DNA of 36,973 nt from an uncultured Prevotella sp. (GTDB taxonomy: Bacteria; Bacteroidota; Bacteroidia; Bacteroidales; Bacteroidaceae), in contig UQCW01000024.1 in the NCBI GenBank assembly GCA_900539625.1, positions 1 to 36,973 of the forward strand, in the 5' to 3' direction. Under the pieces are notes generated by a model. The model was not told where the DNA came from. It did no database searches and worked only from the letters and a program-made list of their open reading frames with translations. Of this stretch, positions 29,423-36,973 are shown piece by piece. The position numbers and the translations under genes were made by a program. The stretch's first letter is position 1, and every line of letters starts with the position of its first letter.

Positions 29423-31933
29423 ATGTCCACTAAGAACGCATTTTTCATGACGCTCGCGGCGGCAGCCGTTGCAACAGCGGCAAACGCCCAAAACCCAAAG
29501 ACCGGTATTTCCGGTATGGTAAAAGACTCCATCACCAACACGCCAGAATCATTTGTCACCATCCGACTGGTTCGTCCGGGCACGGGAAAAGCCATTGCTG
29601 TTGCAACAAGCGATGAAAACGGGCGCTTTAACATAGGCCGCGCCACGGCTTCGGGGAAATACACCCTGGAAGTGGTGTGCATCGGCAAGCAAACGTTGCG
29701 CAGAAACGTGTCTGTCACCAAAGGCAAACTGACCGATCTCGGCACGCTCCTCCTGAAGGAGAACGAAAGCATGTTGGGACAAGCCACCGTGACTGCGGAA
29801 CGACGCCTCGTGAAAGCCGAAATCGACCGCGTTTCTTATTCCATAAAGGAAGACCCCGAAGCGCAGACCAACTCCTTGCTCGACATGCTACGCAAGGTGC
29901 CGATGGTCACTGTTGACGGCGAAGACAACATCAAGGTCAACGGCAGTTCGGGCTTCAAGGTTTACGTTAACGGAAAGCCCAGCCAGATGATGAGTTCCAA
30001 CCCGTCGCTCATCCTGAAAAACTATCCGGCTTCTGCCATCAAGCGCGTTGAAGTCATCACCGACCCAGGCGCAAAATACGATGCAGAAGGCACCTCTGGC
30101 ATCCTCAATATCGTGACAGATGCTGAAACCCGCACACAGGGCTATACCTTCTCGCCCAACGTGAGCATCAACAATCGCGGCGCGTTTGGCAGTCTTTTCG
30201 GCATGACGCAAATCGGCAAACTCACGCTCTCGCTCAATTTCGGCATGGGCAGCAACAAACAGCCACACAACCAGATGGCTTCGGAACGTGAAGCTTACAA
30301 CGATGCCGTCAACCATCTTTTGCGCTCCAACGGCGAAGTCTTCGGACACGGCGTCTACAAATTCGGAAGCATCGACGCCAGTTATGAGTTTGACGAACAC
30401 AACCTCTTGACCATTTCGGGCGGTCTGCACGGCTACCGCGGGAAGAACTACAGTTCTAACGACTACGCGATGACAACTGCGGATGCCGCTCCGGTGTATT
30501 CCTACAATCTCTGGAGCAGAAACGACATGGTTTATGAGGGATATAATTTCTCGACCGACTATCAGCACACGTTCAACAAGGAAGGCCAGACCCTGACGCT
30601 TTCCTACCAGATGAACACCTCTCCGAGTTCAACCAAGACGGAGACTTACTATAACGACATCGTCAATGTGCCCTTCACGCTGAAGGACCGTTATGCTGAC
30701 CCCGACAGGCATTCGGCAGAACACACGGGACAGCTTGACTTCACCACGCCTTTCGGTAAACACCAGACGTTCTCCGTCGGAACGAAATACATCTTCCGCC
30801 TCAATCGCAGCAACAGTGAGGAACTGTCGCGACCGAGCAACTCGGGCAACGATTTCGTGCGCGACGAAGTCAACAGCATCGACTATCGTCACCGAACAGA
30901 CATTCTTGCAGGCTACGGCGAATATTCTTTGAAACTGGGCCCCGTGAGCACCCGTGCCGGATTGCGCTACGAATGGTCGCGCAACCACGTGTCATACCCC
31001 GATGGCAAGCGCGAAACGTTCAACGCGACATTTAGCGACCTGGTGCCTTCCGTCAATCTGGCATACAGTCTGAAACCGACCGTCATGCTGAAGGCTGGCT
31101 ACAATCTGCGCATCGGCCGTCCAGACATTTCATACCTCTCCCCCTACGTTTCACGCCCCACGGCGGAATCGCAGAGCTATGGTAATCCGAACCTCGACAG
31201 CGAAAAGGCACACAATTTCGAATTGGGATTCAGCGCCTTCGGAACGAAACTGAACCTGAGCACCACGTTGGGCTATTCTGTTCGCACCAACGGACTGACG
31301 GCCTACACGTTCTTGAACGACAACAACATTCTGACCACGACCTACGGCAACATGCTGCACCAGAAATCGTTGACGCTGAATGCCTTCATCAACTGGACGG
31401 TGGCCAAAGGAACGATGTTTACGTTCAACTGCAACTGCAGCTACGACGACTTCAAGGCCTATCGCTACTACAACAACGAGCGCGCAACCAACAACGGATT
31501 TGGCGGATTTTTCTACGGAAGTCTCTCGCAAACGCTTCCCGGAAAGTTCAAGCTCACGCTGCATGGCGGCGGCGGTCCGAAGCGTCCTTCTCTGCAAGGA
31601 AACGGAAGCGGATTCAACTTCTACGGCATGTCGATCAGCCGCTCCTTCCTCAAAGAAGACCGCTTGACGCTGACGGCACAAGCCGGCAACTTCATACACC
31701 CGAAACGCACATACCGCGAAGAGACCTACTCCAACGATTTCCGTTCTTTGAGCATGAGCGAGAACGACTTCCTGCGGTTCGGCATTGGCGTACGCTACCG
31801 TTTCGGCAGCCTCAACACGTCGGTTAAGAAGGCCAGCCGAAGCATCGAAAACAACGACGTCATCCAGCAATCGTCTTCCAACGGTTCCGACAACACTTCT
31901 GGAAGCGGACAAGGTGGACAAGTCGGCATGTAA
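29423..31933 (+). CDS. Outer-membrane beta-barrel protein, TonB-dependent receptor family
   Basis: This 836-residue protein has a signal peptide (1-22, cut ANA before Gln23). A carboxypeptidase-regulatory-like Ig-type domain is at about 27-113 (ISGMVKDSITNTPESFVTIRL), then a plug domain at about 134-235 (SLLDMLRKVPMVTVDG, AIKRVEVITDPGAKYDAEGTSGILNIVT). A long outer-membrane barrel (OMP_b-brl_3 type) runs from about 240 to 805, ending LRFGIGVRYRFGSL. The final 30 residues are a Ser/Asn/Gly/Gln-rich tail beyond the last strand. There is no SusD partner, so a polysaccharide-utilisation role is not supported. The substrate is unknown. Confidence 0.88.
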   Translation: MSTKNAFFMTLAAAAVATAANAQNPKTGISGMVKDSITNTPESFVTIRLVRPGTGKAIAVATSDENGRFNIGRATASGKYTLEVVCIGKQTLRRNVSVTKGKLTDLGTLLLKENESMLGQATVTAERRLVKAEIDRVSYSIKEDPEAQTNSLLDMLRKVPMVTVDGEDNIKVNGSSGFKVYVNGKPSQMMSSNPSLILKNYPASAIKRVEVITDPGAKYDAEGTSGILNIVTDAETRTQGYTFSPNVSINNRGAFGSLFGMTQIGKLTLSLNFGMGSNKQPHNQMASEREAYNDAVNHLLRSNGEVFGHGVYKFGSIDASYEFDEHNLLTISGGLHGYRGKNYSSNDYAMTTADAAPVYSYNLWSRNDMVYEGYNFSTDYQHTFNKEGQTLTLSYQMNTSPSSTKTETYYNDIVNVPFTLKDRYADPDRHSAEHTGQLDFTTPFGKHQTFSVGTKYIFRLNRSNSEELSRPSNSGNDFVRDEVNSIDYRHRTDILAGYGEYSLKLGPVSTRAGLRYEWSRNHVSYPDGKRETFNATFSDLVPSVNLAYSLKPTVMLKAGYNLRIGRPDISYLSPYVSRPTAESQSYGNPNLDSEKAHNFELGFSAFGTKLNLSTTLGYSVRTNGLTAYTFLNDNNILTTTYGNMLHQKSLTLNAFINWTVAKGTMFTFNCNCSYDDFKAYRYYNNERATNNGFGGFFYGSLSQTLPGKFKLTLHGGGGPKRPSLQGNGSGFNFYGMSISRSFLKEDRLTLTAQAGNFIHPKRTYREETYSNDFRSLSMSENDFLRFGIGVRYRFGSLNTSVKKASRSIENNDVIQQSSSNGSDNTSGSGQGGQVGM

Positions 31934-32012
31934 GTTTGGATGAAAGGATAAGTCTTTCCCAACCATTACTCACCCAACAACGACAAGCAGGCCAAACCTA
32001 TTTACAAAGAAA

Positions 32013-33905
32013 ATGACACCCTATCTCGATATACAACATCTCACCAAAAGCATCGGAGACCTTGTGCTCTTCGATGATATTTCCTTTTCCGTGGCTGAAG
32101 GGCAACACGTTGGCCTCATCGCCAAAAACGGTGCAGGCAAAAGCACGCTGCTCGGCATCCTTTCCGGACAGGAAGACTACGACAGCGGCGAAATCACTTT
32201 TCGCAACGACCTGCGCGTGGGCTATCTGCAACAGACACCGCATTACGACCCCGCCCTTTCTGTCATCGATGCCTGCTTCAGTCAGGCGGGCGAACTGTCG
32301 GACCTCATCAGCCGCTATGAGCGCTGCCTGGACACACCGGGAAATCCTGGACTGGCCGAACTGATTGACGAAATGGAAAGACGAGAGGCTTGGGACTTCG
32401 AGCTGAGGGCGAAGCAGATTCTGACGAAACTCGACATCACGGAGTTTTCAAAACCCGTGGGGCAACTGTCGGGCGGACAACTGAAACGCGTAGCACTGGC
32501 CAACGTATTGCTGACAGACCCCGACTTGCTCATCCTCGACGAACCCACCAACCACCTTGACATCGACATGATTGAATGGTTGGAGGGCTATTTGCGACGC
32601 AACAACAAGGCGTTGCTCATGGTGACGCACGACCGCTATTTCCTCGACCGCGTTTGCTCCGTCATCCTGGAACTTGACGGGAAATCGCTCTACGCCTACC
32701 GCGGTAATTATGAATATTATCTGGAGAAACGGGAGGAACGCATCGCCGCCACCAATGCCAACATCGCCCGCGCCAACAATCTCTACCGCAAGGAACTTGA
32801 TTGGATGAGGCGCATGCCCTGCGCAAGAGGCACAAAGGCACGCTATCGTAAGGAGGCGTTTGTGGAACTGGAACAACAGGCCAAAAGACGCACCGAAGAA
32901 AGGGCGGCACGCCTCGAAGTGAAGAGCGGCTACATCGGCAGCAAGATTTTCGAAGCGGAATATGTGTCTAAATCCTTCCCGCTGGAAAACGGCGGGGAGA
33001 AAGTCATCTTGAAAGATTTCTACTACAATTTCTCACGCTACGAGAAAATGGGCATCGTTGGCGGAAACGGCGCCGGAAAGAGCACCTTCATCAAGATGCT
33101 GCTCGGCGAAGTTAAGCCCGATGAGGGCCGCTTCGTGATTGGCGAAACGGTGCGCTTCGGCTATTTCTCGCAAGATGGCATGGCTTTCGACCAGCAAATG
33201 AAGGTGATCGACGCCGTCAGACGCATCGCCGAAACGATTGATTTGGGAGGCGGCCGCAAACTGACCGCCATGCAGTTTCTAACGCATTTTCTCTTTCCGC
33301 CAGCCCGCCAGCAAGACTATATCTACAAACTCTCCGGCGGAGAACGCCGACGCCTGTATCTCTGCACGGTGCTGATGCAGAACCCCAATTTCCTGATTCT
33401 CGATGAGCCAACCAACGACCTCGACATCCCGACGCTGCAAATTCTTGAAGAATATCTGGCCGATTTCAAAGGCTGCGTGATTGTTGTCAGCCACGACCGC
33501 TATTTCATGGACCGCGTGGTAGACCACCTGCTGGTGTTTAAGGGCGAGGGCAAGGTGGACGACTTCCCCGGCAACTACTCGCAGTATCGTGACTGGAGCG
33601 AACTGAAAGAGAAGGAGGAAGAGGAAGCCAAGAAGGCCAACACACCGAAAACGGAGACCAAAGCCAACACTTGGAGGGGCGAGCAGAAGAAGCGCCTGAC
33701 GTTTAAGGAGAAACAGGAGATGGCCGCCCTCGAAGTGAGCATCGAAGCGCTGGAAGAAGAGAAAAAGGAAATTGAAGAAGCGCTCTGTTCCGGCACGCTC
33801 TCTGTGGACGAACTGACGGAGAAGAGCAAACGCCTGCCGCAGCTGCAAGACGAGCTCGACGAAAAATCAATGCGCTGGCTGGAACTGAGCGAAATCGAGG
33901 GATAA
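32013..33905 (+). CDS. ABC-F family ATPase, Uup-like
   Basis: This 630-residue soluble protein has two ABC ATPase domains and no membrane segments. Domain 1 has Walker A KNGAGKST (38-45), signature LSGGQ near 152 and LLILDEPTNHLD near 172-183. Domain 2 has GGNGAGKST near 350, LSGGE near 439 and FLILDEPTNDLD near 461-472. The interdomain linker carries WMRRMPCARGTKARYRK, as in Uup. The C-terminal 90 residues are Lys/Glu-rich and probably coiled coil, also as in Uup. ABC-F proteins act on ribosomes; Uup is linked to genome stability and ribosome rescue. It starts 79 bp after the receptor gene, with no clear promoter between. Confidence 0.9.
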   Translation: MTPYLDIQHLTKSIGDLVLFDDISFSVAEGQHVGLIAKNGAGKSTLLGILSGQEDYDSGEITFRNDLRVGYLQQTPHYDPALSVIDACFSQAGELSDLISRYERCLDTPGNPGLAELIDEMERREAWDFELRAKQILTKLDITEFSKPVGQLSGGQLKRVALANVLLTDPDLLILDEPTNHLDIDMIEWLEGYLRRNNKALLMVTHDRYFLDRVCSVILELDGKSLYAYRGNYEYYLEKREERIAATNANIARANNLYRKELDWMRRMPCARGTKARYRKEAFVELEQQAKRRTEERAARLEVKSGYIGSKIFEAEYVSKSFPLENGGEKVILKDFYYNFSRYEKMGIVGGNGAGKSTFIKMLLGEVKPDEGRFVIGETVRFGYFSQDGMAFDQQMKVIDAVRRIAETIDLGGGRKLTAMQFLTHFLFPPARQQDYIYKLSGGERRRLYLCTVLMQNPNFLILDEPTNDLDIPTLQILEEYLADFKGCVIVVSHDRYFMDRVVDHLLVFKGEGKVDDFPGNYSQYRDWSELKEKEEEEAKKANTPKTETKANTWRGEQKKRLTFKEKQEMAALEVSIEALEEEKKEIEEALCSGTLSVDELTEKSKRLPQLQDELDEKSMRWLELSEIEG

Positions 33906-33926
33906 AGCGGCATGTCCCTGAAAGGT

Positions 33927-34261
33927 GGGGTATTCAAAATCCAGAAGAATATCTGCGCGATTTTGAGTCATATAGCATGTCGATTGCGGCATCGCTGCCC
34001 CTGAAAGGGGCTCATATTCCAGGATAGGGGCTCGCCCCTATCTCCCGCCGCAGCTCATCGATTCTCGCTTCTGCCCCTGTAAGGGGCGCATATCGTTGGC
34101 GGGGCTTGCCCCGCAATAAGATTCGAGATATGAGCCCCTTACAGGGGCGAGGTTCAAAAATCGGCCTCAAGAGGTAGGGGCAAGCCCCTACCCTAAATAT
34201 GAGCCCCTTTCAGGGGCGCTGTCGCCTCTCTACCAACCTTGTGTTTTCTGGATTTTCCCCC
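33927..34261. repeat. GC-rich multi-palindrome repeat region, copy 1
   Basis: Four short palindromes of type GCCCCTGWAAGGGGC (33997-34011, 34073-34087, 34134-34148, 34203-34217) alternate with GGGGC-TT-GCCCC hairpins (34099-34114, 34174-34191). The two halves are roughly inverted relative to each other, so the whole can fold as a cloverleaf-like cruciform. AAAATCCAGAA (33936-33946) and its exact complement (34246-34256) bracket it. Bases 34076-34220 recur inverted at 36829-36973. It is non-coding and may act as a terminator after the ABC-F gene. Confidence 0.85.
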
Positions 34262-34306
34262 TAACCATGAGGTATAATTCCCACTCCAAGAATTCCCCTG
34301 CCCCAT

Positions 34307-34317
34307 CCACCTACTTA
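34307..34317 (-). repeat. Solo TAAGTAGGTGG end upstream of rarA
   Basis: CCACCTACTTA is an exact 11-base copy of the end of the 190-bp elements and lies 25 bp before the rarA start. I found no facing partner. Confidence 0.5.
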
Positions 34318-34342
34318 TTTTCTGAACCCTTACACACAAACT

Positions 34343-35623
34343 ATGACACCATTAGCAGAACGTTTACGTCCGACCACCTTGGACAATTACATCGGCCAGA
34401 AACATCTGGTTGGTGAAGGAGCCGTTTTGCGCAACATGATAGACTCCGGGCGCATCTCGTCTTTCATCCTGTGGGGACCGCCGGGAGTGGGAAAAACCAC
34501 CCTGGCAAAAATCATCGCACACAAGTTGGAAGCGCCTTTCTATACGCTCTCGGCCGTCAACTGCGGCGTGAAGGAGGTGCGCGACGTGATTGACAAAGCT
34601 GGCAAAAACCGCTTTTTCTCACAGCAAAGCCCCATCCTCTTCATCGACGAAATCCACCGCTTTTCAAAGTCGCAGCAAGACTCTCTGCTTGCCGCAGTTG
34701 AAATGGGCACCATCACGCTCATCGGAGCCACCACGGAAAACCCTTCCTTTGAAGTGATACGACCACTGCTCTCACGCTGCCAGGTCTATGTGCTGAAGAG
34801 CTTGGAGAAAAACGATTTGCTGGAATTACTCAACCATGCCATCAACGACGACACGGTGCTCAAGGAACGCGAAGTGCAGCTCAAAGAAACAGACGCCCTG
34901 CTGCGCTACAGCGGCGGCGACGCGAGAAAACTGCTCAACATTCTGGACCTCATCACAGCCGCCACCCCAGAAGGGCCCATCGTCATCGACAACGGAACAG
35001 TCACGGAGCGTTTGCAGCAAAACCCATTGGCCTACGACAAAGACGGCGAGATGCACTACGACATCATCTCGGCCTTCATCAAGAGCATACGTGGCAGCGA
35101 CCCCGATGCCGCACTTTATTGGCTGGCACGGATGATTGAAGGAGGAGAAGACCCCAAATTCATCGCCCGCCGCCTCGTCATCTCTGCAGCCGAAGACATC
35201 GGACTGGCCAACCCCAACGCCCTACTGCTGGCCAATGCCGCCTTCGATGCCGTCCAGAAAATCGGATGGCCTGAAGGGCGCATCCCCTTGGCTGAAGCCA
35301 CCGTTTATCTGGCCACGAGCGCCAAGAGCAACTCGGCCTACAAAGCCATCGACGCCGCCATACAGTTGGTACGCTCCACCGGAAACGCCGCTGTTCCGCT
35401 GCATCTGCGCAACGCGCCGACAAATCTCATGGCGCAATTGGGCTACCACGATGGATACATCTATCCGCACGACTATCCCGAACATTTTGCCCGCCAGCAA
35501 TACATGCCCGACACGCTCCAGGGCAACCGCTTTTGGACGCCTGCCGAGAACGCGCAGGAAGCAAAAATCAGGGAAAGAATGAGCAGATGGTGGGGCGATG
35601 GCGGCAAAAATACGGAAAAGTAA
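34343..35623 (+). CDS. rarA: Replication-associated recombination protein A (RarA/MgsA AAA+ ATPase)
   Basis: RarA is a clamp-loader-like AAA+ ATPase acting at stalled replication forks. The 426-residue protein starts MTPLAERLRPTTLDNYIGQKHLVG. It has Walker A GPPGVGKT at 45-52, Walker B LFIDEIHRFSKSQQD, and sensor 1 in GATTENPSFEVIRPLLSRCQ. Its C-terminal tetramerisation domain has GSDPDAALYWLARMIEGGEDPKFIARRLV and LRNAPTNLMAQLGYHDGYIYPHDYPEHF. Length is normal. It is separated from its neighbours by repeat-rich gaps and no TAnnTTTG promoter was found upstream. Confidence 0.95.
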   Translation: MTPLAERLRPTTLDNYIGQKHLVGEGAVLRNMIDSGRISSFILWGPPGVGKTTLAKIIAHKLEAPFYTLSAVNCGVKEVRDVIDKAGKNRFFSQQSPILFIDEIHRFSKSQQDSLLAAVEMGTITLIGATTENPSFEVIRPLLSRCQVYVLKSLEKNDLLELLNHAINDDTVLKEREVQLKETDALLRYSGGDARKLLNILDLITAATPEGPIVIDNGTVTERLQQNPLAYDKDGEMHYDIISAFIKSIRGSDPDAALYWLARMIEGGEDPKFIARRLVISAAEDIGLANPNALLLANAAFDAVQKIGWPEGRIPLAEATVYLATSAKSNSAYKAIDAAIQLVRSTGNAAVPLHLRNAPTNLMAQLGYHDGYIYPHDYPEHFARQQYMPDTLQGNRFWTPAENAQEAKIRERMSRWWGDGGKNTEK

Positions 35624-35697
35624 AACCCCACTGTAAAAAATAGGAGTTATTCTACAAAAAATAGAATCTGAAATTTCATTATAACGGAGATAAATTG

Positions 35698-35705
35698 TAC
35701 TTTTG
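35698..35705 (+). promoter_or_regulatory. -7 box for fba
   Basis: TACTTTTG matches TAnnTTTG, 44 nt before the fba start codon, in the AT-rich gap after rarA. No strong -33 element is visible. Confidence 0.65.
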
Positions 35706-35749
35706 TCTTGCAATTGAAAACACAATTCACTTTATAAAGTAATACAACT

Positions 35750-36760
35750 ATGGTAAATTACAAAGATTTAGGCTTGGTAAACACCCGTGAGATGTTCAAG
35801 CGTGCCATCAATGGCGGTTATGCAGTGCCAGCTTTCAACTTCAACAACTTGGAGCAGTTGCAGGCAATCATCAAAGCATCTTCAGAATTGAAGTCTCCGG
35901 TTATTTTGCAGGTGTCTAAGGGTGCCCGCAACTATGCTAACCCTACTTTGCTTCGCTACATGGCCGAAGGTGCCGTTCAGTATGCCAAGGAATTGGGCTG
36001 CAACCATCCTGAAATCGTCCTCCACTTGGACCACGGTGACAGCTTCGAACTCTGCAAGAGCTGCGTTGACCTCGGCTTCTCTTCAGTCATGATCGACGGT
36101 TCTTCACTTCCTTACGAAGAGAACGTTGCCTTGACTAAGAAGGTGGTTGAATACGCTCACCAGTTCGACGTAACCGTTGAAGGCGAGCTCGGCGTATTGG
36201 CAGGTGTTGAAGACGAAGTTTCTTCAGAGGTATGCCACTACACGAAGCCTGAAGAAGTAATCGACTTCACTTCTAAGACTGGCGTTGACTCATTGGCCAT
36301 CTCAATCGGTACTTCTCACGGTGCTTACAAGTTCACTCCGGAACAGTGCACCCGCGACCCGAAGACTGGCAAGCTCGTTCCTCCTCCCTTGGCATTCGAC
36401 ATCCTCGACGCCATCATGAAGAAGCTCCCAGGATTCCCCATCGTTCTCCACGGTTCTTCTTCAGTTCCTCAGGAATATGTTGACATCATCAACAAGTTCG
36501 GCGGCAAATTGCCTGACGCTGTTGGTATTCCTGAAGAGCAGCTCCGCAAGGCTTCTGAAAGCGCTGTTTGCAAGATCAACATCGACTCAGACTCTCGCTT
36601 GGCCTTCACCGCTGCTGTACGTAAGGTATTCGCTGAAAAACCAGGTGAATTCGACCCACGTAAGTACTGCGGTCCTGCACGTGACCTCATGGAGGAAATG
36701 TACAAGCACAAGATCACCGAAGTTCTCGGTTCTGACAACAAGCTTGCCAACCTCGACTAA
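35750..36760 (+). CDS. fba: Class II fructose-1,6-bisphosphate aldolase
   Basis: This zinc-dependent glycolytic and gluconeogenic aldolase cleaves fructose-1,6-bisphosphate. The 336-residue protein has AVPAFNFNNLEQ at 25-36, HLDHGDSFE with Asp94 and His95 as catalytic and metal residues, GELGVLAGVED, SIGTSHGAYKF with a further metal His, and LHGSSSVP. The Cys, Tyr and Gly-rich substrate loops match class II enzymes of about 330 residues. Codon choice is restricted, as in gap, consistent with high expression. It has its own promoter and a strong terminator. Confidence 0.96.
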   Translation: MVNYKDLGLVNTREMFKRAINGGYAVPAFNFNNLEQLQAIIKASSELKSPVILQVSKGARNYANPTLLRYMAEGAVQYAKELGCNHPEIVLHLDHGDSFELCKSCVDLGFSSVMIDGSSLPYEENVALTKKVVEYAHQFDVTVEGELGVLAGVEDEVSSEVCHYTKPEEVIDFTSKTGVDSLAISIGTSHGAYKFTPEQCTRDPKTGKLVPPPLAFDILDAIMKKLPGFPIVLHGSSSVPQEYVDIINKFGGKLPDAVGIPEEQLRKASESAVCKINIDSDSRLAFTAAVRKVFAEKPGEFDPRKYCGPARDLMEEMYKHKITEVLGSDNKLANLD

Positions 36761-36787
36761 GATTGCATCTGAAAATCAATCATCCAA

Positions 36788-36822
36788 GCCTGCCATAGTT
36801 TCCCTATGGCGGGCTTTTTTTT
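36788..36822 (+). terminator. Intrinsic terminator of fba
   Basis: GCCTGCCATAG (36788-36798) pairs with CTATGGCGGGC (36804-36814) and is followed by eight T residues. It lies about 28 bp after the fba stop. Confidence 0.92.
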
Positions 36823-36828
36823 GACCCA

Positions 36829-36973
36829 AGCGCCCCTGAAAGGGGCTCATATTTAGGGTAGGGGCTTGCCCCTACCTCTTGGGGCCGATTAATGAGCCTC
36901 GCCCCTGTAAGGGGCTCATATCTCGAATCTTATTGCGGGGCAAGCCCCGCCAACGATATGCGCCCCTTACAGG
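36829..36973. repeat. GC-rich multi-palindrome repeat, copy 2 (inverted, cut by window end)
   Basis: This is the reverse complement of 34076-34220, with the same 145-base length and four differences by eye, all in one 17-base patch. The boundary AGCGCCCC at 36829 marks where similarity to copy 1 starts. The element continues past the window edge. Confidence 0.9.

Noticed and set aside
29423..31933. SusC-type polysaccharide-utilisation receptor
   Set aside because: The protein is shorter than SusC, fits the OMP_b-brl_3 architecture better, and has no SusD or glycoside hydrolase neighbours.
33997..34217. GC-rich palindromes as a CRISPR or tRNA cluster
   Set aside because: Spacing and orientation of the palindromes are irregular and mirrored, and no tRNA cloverleaf with a T-loop sequence was found.

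Overview
The window looks like a chromosomal segment of a Bacteroidales bacterium, most likely Prevotellaceae. The evidence is the fused lpxC-fabZ gene, the two MiaA paralogues, the Bacteroidota-only families (DUF4831, DUF3256, DUF5715, BT0820-type HAD), the -7 promoter element TAnnTTTG upstream of ten transcription units, the lack of Shine-Dalgarno sequences, and secreted proteins cleaved before Gln. A species cannot be named from the sequence alone. I saw no rRNA, tRNA, CRISPR array, prophage, transposase or recognisable defence system. The protein-coding content is almost entirely housekeeping.

Layout. 1-3436: purC and phoH (minus), and a divergent DUF5715 gene. 3437-12000: a minus-strand envelope cluster read lpxD, lpxC/fabZ, lpxA, a pRiA4b ORF-3-like gene, miaA1, then a class A penicillin-binding protein. 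12000-18700: a minus-strand unit read rfbA, a large secreted protein, a small HAD phosphatase, nnrDE (NAD(P)HX repair) and DUF4831. 18698-21382: miaA2, a diacylglycerol-kinase-like gene and DUF3256 (minus). 21803-24805: gap (minus) and guaA (plus), divergent. 25357-28205: pyrB-pyrI and glyA (minus). 28494-36760: plus-strand rubrerythrin, an outer-membrane beta-barrel receptor, a Uup-like ABC-F ATPase, rarA and class II fba.

The unusual content is between the genes. The window carries a family of non-coding, terminally inverted elements of about 185-190 bp. Their ends resemble TAAGTAGGTGGTCA or TAAGTAATGRTG, and they share a small central hairpin whose arms change together between copies. Two copies are about 98% identical and 17.7 kb apart. 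One of these sits inside another member of the family. Shorter derivatives and solo ends occur in many other intergenic gaps. A second, unrelated GC-rich palindromic repeat occurs between the ABC-F gene and rarA, and again, inverted, after fba. A third signal is the 9-mer AGTAATGGT/ACCATTACT, seen eight times, always between genes. Together these look like MITE-type or REP-type elements mobilised from elsewhere. They also supply leader sequence, terminator-like hairpins and, at lpxA, the first base of the start codon.
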